Assembly: GCF_003265705.1 (NCBI RefSeq)
Contig: NW_020312935.1
Location: 8,583,995-8,647,994, forward strand
DNA from: Callorhinus ursinus
Taxonomy: Eukaryota > Chordata > Mammalia > Carnivora > Otariidae
DNA length: 64,000 bases
Direction: 5' to 3'
Shown here: piece by piece, positions 24,901-36,009 of the stretch
Layout of the letters: each line of letters opens with the position of its first letter
Position numbering within the stretch: the first letter of the stretch is position 1
Notes under the pieces: model-generated
Seen by the model: only the letters and a program-made list of their open reading frames with translations
Told to the model about the DNA's origin: nothing
The model's database searches: none
Translations under genes and position numbers: made by a program

Positions 24901-25099
24901 TGGATCTAGTTTAATATAAAGAGTGTCTTTCACTTGTTTGTTTTTAAATGGTCACACCAGAGTTGACCCAGAATGAGCCAAGCCATATTTGGAAGAAGAG
25001 GCATGAACATCTTGTCCTCAGAGGTGTTCAGACATGTGTGTTCAGAAAGACTTCTTTACAATGTTATCAAGATATGCCAGTAAGCAAGAACAGGCAAAA
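21998..25099. other. Long unassigned stretch with an AT-rich palindromic patch
   Basis: No gene supported. At 23456-23523 there is nearly pure alternating AT sequence with two copies of TATATATAATTATATAT. The remainder is ordinary sequence whose repeat content I cannot name. Confidence 0.5.
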
Positions 25100-25292
25100 C
25101 AGTGGCTAAGATGTCCATTACAGACACTTCAGTCTCCCAACTCTGAAACTTAATGTCACCAGCCATAAAATGAGGATTTAGAAATGTCCCTCCCTCAGAG
25201 AGTTCATGAGAATTGAATGTGGTGTTGTATGTGCAGCGTCTAAAAGGGCCACGCCTACGGCAGGACCTTAATTAAAGTTCATTCTCTTCTCA
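25100..25292 (+). repeat. MIR SINE fragment
   Basis: CCAGCCATAAAATGAGGATTTAGAAATG…GAGAGTTCATGAGAATTGAATGTGGTG…GTGCAGCGTCTAAAAGGGCCACGC…TTAATTAAAG follows the MIR tail order. Confidence 0.55.
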
Positions 25293-25846
25293 TCAACTAC
25301 CCAGGTCTAACCAAAGTTTCACTGTTCCTGGAGTTGTGATTAAAATTTTAAATGTACGACATCCTCCAAGGTGTCCACCTGAAATGTCTCAGGAAAGAAA
25401 AGTTTTAATAGGTACACATGCTTACAATGGTGATACGCTGACATTTAAAAGCAGTAATACTTGAACTGAGCATAGAAAAAAGGCTGGTACCCCAACGTGA
25501 CTGCCCTGCATAATCACCCGACCCTTTTCCTGTTCTCAAGGCAAGATTATGCACCCGAGCTCAGCATGGCATAGCCGGTTTTGTTTGCAGGTAAAATCGA
25601 TGTCTGCTGCCAGTCATTGATTTGCTATTGCTTTGTTTGATGAATGTCACAGTCAGGAAGTAGAAATAAAAATCTTATAACACATATAGACCTCTGGTAG
25701 GCAAAAAACTCAGTCCCAAGGAAGCACTATCAAAATTAAGTCCTGAGTAGAGACAAAAAATAATCACCTTTCCTTTGATTCCTAAGGGGCATTGGGAATA
25801 TTATGAAATTTCACTATAAAGAGTCCAAGCCATTTGCTTGACATAT
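25293..25846. other. Unassigned stretch
   Basis: No gene or confident repeat. Confidence 0.5.
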
Positions 25847-25925
25847 CTTCACTCTACAAGTTAATGTAGAATTAACTTGTAGACTGAAGTTAAGAGTTAG
25901 AGTTAACTTCACTCTACAAGTTAAT
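25847..25925. repeat. Overlapping inverted and direct repeats (arm, inverted arm, arm)
   Basis: A 19-bp word (CTTCACTCTACAAGTTAAT) occurs at 25847-25865 and again, identical, at 25907-25925. Between them, at 25871-25889, lies its reverse complement with one mismatch. The middle arm can therefore pair with either side, with loops of 5 and 17 bases. The second pairing extends inward to a 9-base loop (25894-25902). Confidence 0.93.
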
Positions 25926-26719
25926 TTCATATAATCCTAAATAAAACATCAAAAAGAAATGCCCTGCAACACAGTGAAATTACTACAAAATATATTTGGA
26001 CATATGCATGTCACGTAATGGTTTAAAGAATTAGGAGATGCTAGCTCTTTTGGATATAAAGATATACAGCAGCAAAAATTAACACAGCGTGGTGCTTGTA
26101 CAAAATCAGACAAATGGATCAATAAGACAGAAGGGAAAACATGTATGTGTACTTACCCAAATGACTTCACCTTATCATTGTGTAATTGGAGGGAAGGTAC
26201 TGTTTTATAAATGATGTTGGTAAAACTAGCAAATCTTTGAGGGGTATAAATGTTAGTAAATCTTTTGCATTGACATGTGATTACAGATTCCTGATGGGTA
26301 AAGGGTTTATGTATAAAATAATCCCCAAGCATAGAAAAGTAAGGTAAAATTAACACTTTATGAGGTCTTTCTGGGAGAAAATAATTGTAAATTTTGAAGT
26401 GGTAAGTCTTCAAGGAAAAATCCAACAGTTTTATCCCCCATCAAATGAAAATTTTCTCTACAGTAAAATAAAACAAAACAATAAAAAGTCAGATTCAGAA
26501 AAAAAATTACTTAAAATCATCAGTGAAAGTGATGATATCTAAAATACTTGTAGAATTTATATTTTAATAAAATGATCCCAGATTATAATAGATATGTTAG
26601 TAGAGAAAAATTCTCAAGTGAGGAAGAACAAATGATAAGCAGAAATGAGGACACAGATGGAATCTTTTTATCTGCTATACAACCAAAAAAACAGAAAAAA
26701 AACCCAGAGTAATTTGGTG
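25926..26719. other. Unassigned AT-rich stretch
   Basis: No gene or confident repeat. Confidence 0.5.
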
Positions 26720-26975
26720 TTTTAAATTTGTGGTCAACTGGTAAATTGTCATGCTATGGGGGGATGGGAAAAATCAATGAAATCTTTTGGAAAGTAGTAC
26801 ACAAACCGTCAAGAGTCATAAAAACATTCAAGTCCTTTGAAGAATTTAACTAAAGAAATAATAGAAAGTTTTTTGATGGCAAACCATACATCTATTAAGA
26901 AGTTAATGTCTGAAAAATTTACAGAACTCCTACAACTCAGTAACAAAAAAATAAACAATCCAATTTAAAAATCTA
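26720..26975 (+). repeat. Possible L1 LINE remnant
   Basis: GTGGTCAACTGGTAAATTGTCATG…TCTTTTGGAAAGTAGTACACAAACCGTCAAGAGTCATAAAAACATTCAAGTCCTTTGAAGAATTTAAC resembles decayed L1 3' text. Confidence 0.45.
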
Positions 26976-27038
26976 TCATCAAGACCATTTCAGACAGACA
27001 GGGTAAGTTGTCATCCTCACAGAGAGGAAGCTGGGGTA

Positions 27039-27328
27039 TCAGTTATCAAACTTCTTTTTCTTCTTGAATATGATTTATTTCTCCATTGATTGAGGTATTT
27101 TTTCATTTCTTTTTTTTATAGTTTCTAGTGTACAGATCTTGCACCTATTTATTTTTAAACTTATAGTTAACTATTTCCTGTTTTCTAGTGTTATTGTAAA
27201 TGTATTTTTAAAATATTTTCGTTTGTTTTTGCTAACATGTAAAAATACATTTGATATCTTGGCATCCTATGACCTTATTAAGTCCACATATTATTATTAT
27301 TTTTTTTTTCAGTTATCAAACTTCTTTT
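27039..27328 (-). mobile_element. Internal L1 fragment flanked by 20-bp direct repeats
   Basis: A 250-bp segment (27059-27308) lies between identical 20-bp repeats beginning TCAGTTATCAAACTTC at 27039-27058 and 27309-27328. The segment resembles antisense L1 ORF2 (…AGTGTACAGATCTTGCACC…AGTGTTATTGTAAATG…AAAAATACATTTGATATCTTGGCATCCTATGACC…). It lacks an L1 3' UTR. Its left end, where a minus-strand poly(A) would be, is only CT/T-rich, while the T-run is at the right end. Confidence 0.75.
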
Positions 27329-27864
27329 CTTAGCCCCACGTGATGGTGGGCTTGCTATACATCATTTCACTTTTGCACCTGGTGGCAAGAGACGGGTATC
27401 ACCATCACCATCTACAGATCATGAAACTGACTGGAGTTCCAGCTGTTTCTTCTTACCTTGACTCTGATTCCCTCTGGCTCTTGACTATCTTCTCTGTCCA
27501 CCCTATAGCAGATTACGGGCCCCATCAGGAGTTCATTAGTGTCTTCCTCTTCTTCCTTTATTCCAAAGCAAGATTAAGAGACACTTAATTGTTGAGTTTA
27601 AACTCTGCTGCTACAATTTAGTTTTTTAAGTGCCTGTTTTCTTTGAGCAAAACCACCTCCTAAAATTACTCTCTGCTTTCTAATAGCACACTTGGCATAT
27701 ACAAGAGAAAATGCTTTTGGTTTTATTTTTGTTTTTGTGTCTGCGTGTGCTGGGGGTGGGGTGGGGATAAGTATCCTGTATACCTCTCGGCTGCCAAAAT
27801 TACTCCATTGATCTGCCCATCCACTTGCCTCTCTCTTCCAGCTCTCTTTCGGATAGATACTAAA
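27329..27864. other. Unassigned stretch
   Basis: No gene or confident repeat. Confidence 0.5.
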
Positions 27865-27945
27865 TTGTTCTGATAATTGTAACTCTAGCATCTCACTCAG
27901 TGCCTAATCTGTAAATAAATAATTATTGAATGATGAATGAAGAGA
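27865..27945 (+). repeat. L2 LINE 3' tail
   Basis: CTCACTCAGTGCCTAATCTGTAAATAAATAATTATTGAATGATGAATGA is the L2 end pattern. Confidence 0.5.
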
Positions 27946-30229
27946 CATTGCTTACAGTTCCAGTCCTCTGACAATAAAGTTAAAGGTCAACGTTTTCTCC
28001 CTCTGACAAATCGGTATCCTCACACAGATAAAAAAAGTCTGAGACAGAGCTAGGAGGGACATTTAAGAAATCTTATGTTCAGGACCTTTGTTTTTATAGA
28101 TGTCTAAGAATGATGGTGAGAAGCATCTTAAGTCAGGGTGCACTAGAGGGACAGCTAGATAGATAGATAAATACTGTCTTTCTATATATTTATATCAACA
28201 CACACACGTATCTGTCAGTGTGAACACAGACATGGGCTTTTATGCATCCTTGTAGCATGTGCATATAGGGATGCGTACATGTATACATACACACATATAT
28301 TTCTAAGCTGGTTCACATTTAAAGAATGCTCGCTGGATGCTAACTTCCTCTCCCCATCTTCCCAGCCACTCACTCCGCCCACCCTGACACACACACTTTG
28401 TTAACATCTGAGGGTCACTGTTTTAGAGGCTCATTGAGAATAGTAGGACAGATGCCACGGAGACCACACAGAGATACACCGCGGTAATGGAGAGGCTGAG
28501 TGTGACAAAGCCCCAGGCTACGGCAGCAGGGCCAGAAGGGTTCCGACGTAGGGTGGGGAGGTGGGGCATTCCAGGTGAAATCAAGGGGACAACGTTCTCG
28601 TGCCTCCACTTCGGGGAGTTGATCGTGCCTTGGGTTTGTCAGTGATAGCACTGTCCCAGCTTGCGATGTACTCTTTAGTGAGAGACCAGAGGGGCCTTCC
28701 TTGGTGAGGACACATATCACGAAGAATATTGTTTCCAGCTCTTGAAAACTTGAAGCTGCAGTTTATCAAAAAGTTCTGTAATTTGAGGTGTTCCTGCATT
28801 GAGCAGATCACCCCCCCCAATGGCTGGTGACACAAAACAGTCCTTCCTCTGATAAATGAAATCATGCATTCCAGAACAAATCCCCAGGCGCCTTCTGCCT
28901 CAATTATCTGTGGATTTGTCCTCCTGTCTCTGGTCTCCCCTTTAACACCATCTGTCTTGTCTCTTGTTTGTCTTTGAGTAGACAGAATGATCTTCTGCTC
29001 TCTTCCTGACCTTTGCAGGCCAACACACTGCCCCAGAGGAAACTCTGAGCCTTGTGTTTCACAGAGGACTTCCCTGATGTTTTTGACCTTGGCCTCTCTC
29101 CTCTAAAGCAGGGCTTTCTGACAGCCGTGGCCAAGCTCTTATCTCTCCAGTCCAAGCAAGGGTGTCAGAATGTCCCAGGGAATCATTAATCAAGGGCCCC
29201 ATCCTGACATCTGCTCGTTAGAAGCTCTCCGGGAGCCTTGAGTGCATCTGGAGGTAGGCCGACCGCACTGGGCTGCTTTCTATCCACAGACCCATCCCAG
29301 AGCAACAAGCTGATTGATGGCAAAATGGAGAATTAAACATTTATGTGTGGAAGAACAGAAAGGCACAGGAAGAAAGAAATTTAAGTGCATGTGCCTGCTT
29401 GGGAACATCATCCATATCAACACTTGGTTCCCCTGAACAATGCCCATTTCTCTCATTACTATATTCCTGTAAGGAAAACTCACCTCAGTGTAACATCTGT
29501 CCTAGGTTGACAAATCATATTAGGTAGTTGAGTTGTTTCTTCATCCAAACAATTGAAAAAGGCCAGTAACCTTTTTCTCTTCCTTTAAGATTTGTTCAAG
29601 TACTATCTTCTCCGGTGTGTTTCCTGAACCCTTCTCCCACCTAGATTCCTCCACAGATCTCTTCTCCCAGAAATAGTTGAGAACCAGCCACCTTGCTTCA
29701 AATAATACTCTTGAGGGTTGGGAGAAGGAGGATCATGCCCACTCTGAATGTGTGTCATGATCAAGAGGGGTCCCACTTATTCTAGGTGGGGTTGGAACTG
29801 GGAGAGGCAAAATTCATCTCAATAAAAGCAAGAACTTTCTAACAGTGTTGGTAAACAGATCAAATGCACATGATATTTTCCCAACTAAAGGGTCCATCAA
29901 TTTTATAAATTTGGTAGAGAGGTGAGCTATTTATAGGAACTGAACGTATGAAGCTGATGTGTAGAGAAGTAGAAAGGGTTAGCATTTTTAGCAAGAGTGG
30001 CTCAGTAATTCTCCATGGTGGATATGGTAAGCTGGTGACATAGGCTTAGACTACAAAGGTTGAAAGGGATTTTTTGTTGATGTAACTTGATTTTTATGTA
30101 TTTAAAATGTCAGAAGGGTCGGAAAACACTAAAGAGCTTCGTTCTCTTTGAATAAAGACCCCATAGGCTTAGTTTCACTGTGTGAATAGCAGAATAGGTT
30201 GAGGGATCCCAGGTGAGAAGGTGAAGTAA
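27946..30229. other. Unassigned stretch
   Basis: Includes short GATA and CA runs at 28155-28210 and a possible L2 piece near 29580-29645. Short frames at 28415-29483 show no recognisable protein. Confidence 0.45.
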
Positions 30230-30345
30230 ACAGTACTGGTCATGCACTACCCATTAGACTTGGGTCTTATACATGCTTCCTTCTGTCCTCACAACAACTC
30301 GAGAAGAAGGTGCTATTCTTATGAAGCTTTTTCTATTTTCAGGAA
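30230..30345 (-). repeat. Possible MIR SINE fragment
   Basis: GCTTCCTTCTGTCCTCACAACAACTCGAGAAGAAGGTGCTATTCTTATGAAG fits the antisense MIR pattern 'CTCACAACAACCC…GAGGTAGGTACTATTAT'. Confidence 0.45.
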
Positions 30346-30639
30346 GTACTGTATTTTAGAGCAAAGAATCTTCTTAAACATTGCTAGCTGTTTTGTGACA
30401 CAAGCCTTCCTTTTATCTGTTCTAAAATATTTCCATTGAGCATCCTTGTCTTGATGTACGGAGGTTTGGTTCATTCTGGCCAAAACCTCAGCGGCTTCAT
30501 CATCTGCGACCTTATCTCCTTTTATCCTTTGCCTTTTAAGATAAACTTTGCCATTCTTATCAGATGTATGCACATGCACACATAGACACACACAGACACC
30601 CACACTACAAAACTAATCGTATTATACCATAGCTGTTGA

Positions 30640-30762
30640 TTTATGGGTCTTCTCACTTCTTGAGAGCACTGAGCAAAGTCTTAATCATCCTTGGATTCCT
30701 AGATCTTAGCACAGTTCTTGGAAAAGGATATATTTAAATTGCTGAATGAATGAATTCATAAA
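30640..30762 (+). repeat. L2 LINE 3' tail
   Basis: CTTGAGAGCACTGAGCAAAGTCTTAATCATCC…TAGATCTTAGCACAGTTCTTGG…ATTGCTGAATGAATGAATTC. Confidence 0.55.
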
Positions 30763-32059
30763 CGAATTTTAACTTTTCTCTTTGGATCTTCTGGGCAATA
30801 ATTAGCTGTAGTATCAGGCACAGATAATACTGGGTAAAGAATAATAGGATTGTAAGGCCCATCATTCCACATCAGGATAAGATGATCCTTTTGACTTTTG
30901 TTTTTGAATCTTCTTTTAAGGAAGCAATTTCAGATTAATGGAATTCCTTTCTGCCAACTGGTGCACATCATAAAGTAAACCAGAATAATTTATAAAAGTT
31001 TTCTCTCAGCTCTAACTTGTCATTTGAAACACAATCAAATATGAGGGCATTTCTTGATGATCATGATTGTGGGTTAAGGGGAGAAACAGGGTTTCTGTAA
31101 CTCAGGCTCTCTCCAGGATAAGGTAGTATCACCCTTCTCGGAAACTACATCAACAACATTATCATGGGAGTCCCCTTGAGACATACCGACTCATACATGC
31201 ATTATAAAGGGTCTACTCTATCCTGCTATCTGATGGGCTGGTGGTTAGTCATTTCAGTCTTAGTGAAAACAACTCTTTGGTGTGTGATCTCATATACAAA
31301 TGGCTATTTATTCTGGGCTTTCCTCTACCCCAACCCATCAAACCATATTCCTTAGAGATTTCTCACTGGGTTTTAATGTATTATCAAAGCAGAAGTTACC
31401 ACATTGGCAAAGGAATTTTCCTCTGCACACTACCATCTGTCATAATGTATAGTCCTTCCATTACTATACATCAAGCTACTCAGTATGACTATATTATAGC
31501 GATGTTTCTCTTAGAGAGTTCTGAAACAAATGATACATTTGGAAGATAACGTTTTTTCTCTTTTTTGAACAACTTCATGAATTTAGATGTGGACAACAGG
31601 AATGACTAGGAGTTTGGTTTGTTCTCTTCTCCTGCTGGAATTTCTAATCAAAGAGACCACATTGGACATCTCTGTTTCAGAATCTCAAATGTGGTCCCAT
31701 TCATATAGGGCTAATTCAAAAAGTTGGTGCGCTTTGCAATCCTGATCAATCCTGGTATTTGATCTTGACTCTATCTCCGACTCAAATGGTGACAGTATAT
31801 ATTGTGATATTATTACTGTGGTCAGGTCAGTTTGAAGCTTGGGGACATGACCATAAGTCTCAACCACTTCATGCTCCACCTGACTTACATAATAGCCCTC
31901 TAGTTGGATCCCATTATCTGCTCTTATGCTGAAGCTGAGCTCTTTAAACTCATGTTTCTTTTTGCAGTGCAAAAGGTGCTTTATGTTATATAGTTATTGC
32001 TTACCTCTTCAGCCTCAACTATGACTTTCCCTTCTCTAGTTTGCCCACCACCTCAGAGA
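30763..32059. other. Unassigned stretch
   Basis: No gene or confident repeat. Confidence 0.5.
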
Positions 32060-32215
32060 GGTATCTATAGGCAGAATGATCTTAGATGATTTGCCTAAAT
32101 TCTCTGAGCCTTCTTACCTGTAAGATGACAATAATCATGGTACCTGCCTAAGGGCTGTTGGAAGACTATTTGAATTCATGCCCACACAGTGCTTATGAGC
32201 ATTTCAAGCCTATCT
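32060..32215 (+). repeat. MIR SINE fragment
   Basis: TTGCCTAAATTCTCTGAGCCTTCTTACCTGTAAGATGACAATAATCATGGTACCTGCCTAAGGGCTGTTGGAAGACTATTTGAATTC…ACACAGTGCTTATGAG. Confidence 0.7.
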
Positions 32216-32329
32216 ATGGTGAGGAGAGCCTGACTCAACAACAAGGAGAGTCCAGATAGGAAGAAATTATATCAGAGATGATGAGATCCCAGACTGGAGC
32301 AATAGCAGCAAAAAAGATACCTAATGTGT

Positions 32330-32735
32330 ATTGGCAATTTACTGTATGTCAAGTACAAGACTAAGCATTTTACCTGAATTGACAAATTGGACCTTGGGAG
32401 AACCCTGAGACACAGGTATCCCTATTCTGAAAACGAGGAGACAATGTTTCAGTGAAGTAAAAATCAAACAAACAAAAAAAACCCTCTTTTTTAAAAAAGA
32501 TTTATTTATTTATTTTAGAGACAGAGTACGTGTTCGTGAATCGGGGGAGGGACAAAGGGAAAGGGGAGGAGACTCCCTGCTGAGTGGGGAACCTGCTGTG
32601 GGGCTCGATCTCAGGACCCTGAGATTATGACCTGAGCTAAAACCAAGAGTTGGATGCTTAACCGACTGAGCCACCCAGGCACCCCTCAAAAAATCTCTTT
32701 TGATTGGAAGAGCCAGGATTTGATCCTGGTTTATG
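32330..32735 (-). repeat. MIR-like repeat interrupted by a Can-SINE
   Basis: Antisense MIR wording lies before the SINE (TGTATTGGCAATTTACTGTATGTCAAGTACAAGACTAAGCATTTTACC…GACACAGGTATCCCTATTCTGAAAACGAGGAGACAATG). It resumes after it (GGAAGAGCCAGGATTTGATCC). Confidence 0.6.
32475..32701 (-). mobile_element. Can-SINE (SINEC), complete, imperfect TSDs
   Basis: Minus-orientation body about 32491-32687. Tail TTAAAAAAGATTTATTTATTTATTTTAGAG, head CCGACTGAGCCACCCAGGCACCCC. Flanking repeats AAAAAACCCTCTTTT and AAAAAATCTCTTTT differ slightly, giving an imperfect TSD of about 14 bp. Confidence 0.92.
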
Positions 32736-33224
32736 TGAAACAAAAGTACCAGTCTATTTTTGAAACAGAAAGGAAAGAAATATAATTTTTTTGCATTGCG
32801 TTTGCACTGTGTTCATAGCTTACAAAACACTGTCAAGCATTTTGCTTAACGTGCTTCCAAATCATAGAGTAAAATCACAAAGAACCATATTTAAAATCAG
32901 GGATAATGTGATTGAAAGAGATAAAGAGCTAAAGACTAGTGGAAATTCATGCAATGAATTACCATGCAACCACTGGGGGGAAAAATGATGAAGCCTATTT
33001 TGACGTTGGAAAATGCACTGTGCTTATTGAGGAACTATGTGAGCAGTTTAGAGAACATCATGCAGGGTGTGATGCCATGTTTATGAAGGAACACATAATG
33101 TTTCTATGATCAGCAAACATAACCATACTATTTAAATCTGAAAATCAAATAAACTCCTTTCCCCACAGTGGCCAAAACAAAACCAAACTCCTCATATATT
33201 AGTTTCTAAGGACTATCTACTCTA
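32736..33224. other. Unassigned stretch
   Basis: No gene or confident repeat. Confidence 0.5.
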
Positions 33225-33303
33225 ATAGCCTGCAAAATCCATGAGGGCAGTCTCTCTCACTTTGCCCAGCACCTAGCACAGGGCCTGGTGTAGAGGGCAT
33301 TCT
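33225..33303 (+). repeat. L2 LINE 3' tail
   Basis: CATGAGGGCAGTCTCTCTCACTTTGCCCAGCACCTAGCACAGGGCCTGGTGTAGAGG is a clear L2 3' end. Confidence 0.7.
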
Positions 33304-33352
33304 CAAAAACAAAAACAAAAACAAAAACAAAAACAAAAACAAAAACAAAAAA
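33304..33352. repeat. (AAAAAC)n microsatellite
   Basis: Seven or so AAAAAC units directly after the L2 end, probably grown from its tail. Confidence 0.95.
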
Positions 33353-34619
33353 ACTCATGTTTGTCTGTGTTAATAATTGATGTGAGCATATACAATGTAA
33401 TGTGTAATAGAAACCTCTCCATTTAGACTCATCTGTCCTTGGTTTTCCCAGCTATAAAGTGCCAGCTAAGAATTTTTCATTCACTAGTCTTAGTCTGGCA
33501 AACTTTTGCTCATCTGGTAATCTCCTACTTCTGAAGTTTCTTCTTCAAAAGAATGAACTACAGAAACTACCCACAGTCCTGAGTTCCCACCTACCCTCCA
33601 TGGCAGAGAATAATAAGACTTACGGTTACTATGTCAACACAGAGGACAGCTCTGGATGTCCCAGCACTCGGGCAGGGAGTGCTACATTCTGCCCTGACTT
33701 CCAGTTTGGTGATCAGAGGGCTCCTGCAGCCCCTCCCCGCAAAGTCATCAGCTTTTAGTGCTCACAGCTGACTTGCCCAACTGCATCTTTTCCTAGTTGT
33801 CTGCTAAGCCTGTTTTCCTTACCCGCTCATTTTGACCCATCTCCCTTTTACTTCCAAAGAGGATGTGAAGGGACTTTATTTTCACTAGTCCTTGTGTCTG
33901 TTTTGTTCTCTGATTCACAAACCAGGAAAAAGTTCCTTCAAATATATGAGCAAAAGCAGGAGTACTAAAGGCAAAGGGATTGAGTGGAACTCGAATCTCA
34001 GCGCAGAGGTGTAGCAAGAGATCACAACAGAACATTGCAAAATTAAGAAGAAAATTGTTAGTAAGATCACACACACGCCATCAAATGATGGGAGGGATGA
34101 CAAAGGCTTGGAAATACTGTGGGGGTTAAGCCAAGAGAAATCATTTAACGTAAACATGTATCAGAGGAGGTCTTTTATGGGATGCTGTCAGGAACAGACT
34201 TGATAACTTAAGGATTCAGAATAAACAAAAAGAGCTGAGAGCAGGCAGAGCCATTTTTGGCAAAGGCTTAGTGGCAGACACACCTTTCCCCCCAAATCTA
34301 TTTTGGATATGTCAAGCTTCCTAATGCAGAGACTTACGTATCAGCGTTCAGCTTTTATATCCTATTTCATCCTTCTCCAGATTTCGAAGGAAAAAAAAAA
34401 AAGACAGTATGGGGCAGGTAAATTCTGGACTAGAATTCATCTAAGATCGTTTTTACTTTCTTTTATCTTTTCAATTCACCGTCTTTAAGACCCACATCAG
34501 TTCTGTCCTCGGCTCAGAGTTTTACAAGAAAGGCACACTCACTGGTGTTCTGGGTCCGGCTTGACTGCCTTCCTGCTCCACTTTGCTAAGTTTGCAGATG
34601 CCAGTTTGGGGACCTTCAG
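33353..34619. other. Unassigned stretch
   Basis: A plus-strand frame of 99 codons (33459-33758) has no recognisable protein. No confident repeat. Confidence 0.5.
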
Positions 34620-35035
34620 AGGGAATACAAACGGCCACCAGAATTTTTAGTGATCAAAAGGAGCATGTTTAAACAATCCTCAGTAGATTTACAAATTAGT
34701 GAACTCCCCACATTAGAATTTCATTCTGTGAGCATTTCTTTCCCTTCAATTGCCGGCTTGCTCCTTCATTACGTGGGCATTCTCCGTCACTGTGTAAATG
34801 CTGCAGCTGTTTTAGCCTGGTGTTCCTCTCTTTTAGAGTAAACCATTAACTCACCATTTCAGTCTTCTATAAAAATGCTTATGATTGACAAAACTTTATG
34901 AAACAGTGGCAAATTGGAAGAAAATTAGTGCCACGAACAAGGAACAGCTAAGCTGTATTCGGAGAGAAATTTGTCATTGTGGGCTAACAGTGTAATTGGC
35001 CGGTTAAATATGTTATAAACAGGTTCAGCTTTATA
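34620..35035. other. Repeat-free block, possible conserved non-coding element
   Basis: About 400 bases without a recognised repeat, with TTTAAACAAT, CATTACGTGG and GTGTAATTGG words. Weak inference only. Confidence 0.25.
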
Positions 35036-35039
35036 CCCC

Positions 35040-35137
35040 CACCCTCCTCTTCTTCCTTCCTTCCCTCCCTCCCTCCCTTCCTCCCTTCCTTCCCTCCTTC
35101 CTTCTTTCTTCCCTTCCTTCCTTCCTTCCCTTCTTGT
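35040..35137. repeat. Polypyrimidine (TTCC/CCCT)n low-complexity tract
   Basis: Impure TTCC, CCCT and TTCT repeats. The minus-strand frame across it encodes a Gly/Lys/Glu-rich artefact. Confidence 0.95.
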
Positions 35138-35387
35138 TCCCCCATCTTAAAATTGTGCAATTTCATGTCCCTTAGCATCATAAGGGCTTCCTTTTGGAAA
35201 CCCTTTTGGATGGGTTTTTCGAATTTTTCCAGAAATTTGAGACATTTTTGTTTGGTTCATTTTAAATTGTGTGCTGTCAACGTAAAAGGTACTATATGAT
35301 AGTGAGCTTTTTAAACATGAAACGGCAACCAACAAACAAAACCTTTAGCTTTTGGTTTCCTCACCAGCAATTAGTGGTTCTCTTAAT

Positions 35388-35446
35388 CAGTAGACACCAT
35401 GTTAACCATCTGAGCCACCCAGGCACCCCAGTAGACACCATGTTAA
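35388..35446 (-). mobile_element. Head-only Can-SINE micro-insertion with 18-bp TSDs
   Basis: Perfect 18-bp direct repeats (CAGTAGACACCATGTTAA) at 35388-35405 and 35429-35446 enclose just 23 bases. Read on the minus strand, these 23 bases match the first bases of the Can-SINE head (GGGTGCCTGGGTGGCTCAGATGG). The element's middle and A-rich tail are absent. The junction word TTAA is shared with the SINE consensus that follows (GGTTAA). Confidence 0.9.
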
Positions 35447-35499
35447 AATAGTCAAGCAGACTAGGAATGTAGGCAGGCTGGATTTTTGTTTTCTTTCTA

Positions 35500-35625
35500 A
35501 TACTTGTTTATTCTTAATTGAGGTATAAATCACACATAGTAAATACACTTTAAGGTACAGTGGAGTGACCTCTAACACATGTGTATGTCGCTGTAATGGC
35601 CACTCGGATTAAAAGAAATCAATTT
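35500..35625 (-). repeat. L1 LINE 3' fragment, antisense
   Basis: TTCTTAATTGAGGTATAAATCACACATAGTAAATACACTTTAAGGTACAGTGGAGTG…ACACATGTGTATGTCGCTGTAATGGCCAC is the usual antisense L1M 3' UTR text. Confidence 0.6.
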
Positions 35626-36009
35626 TTTAAAAGTAGTCTTTGAAGCATTATTTGCATTGGTTTTCATTCTTCCTCCCCATAAGTGATATAGAGAATTACC
35701 TTGTAAAATATGGTCCTTTAATTCTCTGTAAGAAACTCGGGATTCCAGATCTAAACTAAGCCTTGTCCAGAAGACCTTGGTTTTGAAACAGCAACTGGGC
35801 AAATGGATGGAGGAAATTCAGTGGGGTATGATAACTAGGATGAAAAATCAGCCATTTCCCTTGACTGAACTCTAAGTCCAATCAGAGGAGCTGGTTTTAG
35901 TCTTTTTGCCACTACCCCTCAAGCCCTGTTCACAGTTCAGTGCTCTGAAGCAGAAGGTCGCCATCAGAGCTGATGGACACAGATCATTTATGTACTTACT
36001 TTTTCATGT
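35626..36009. other. Unassigned stretch
   Basis: No gene or confident repeat. Confidence 0.5.

Noticed and set aside
34984..35181. Minus-strand Gly/Lys/Glu-rich frame
   Set aside because: It is a translation of a polypurine low-complexity tract.
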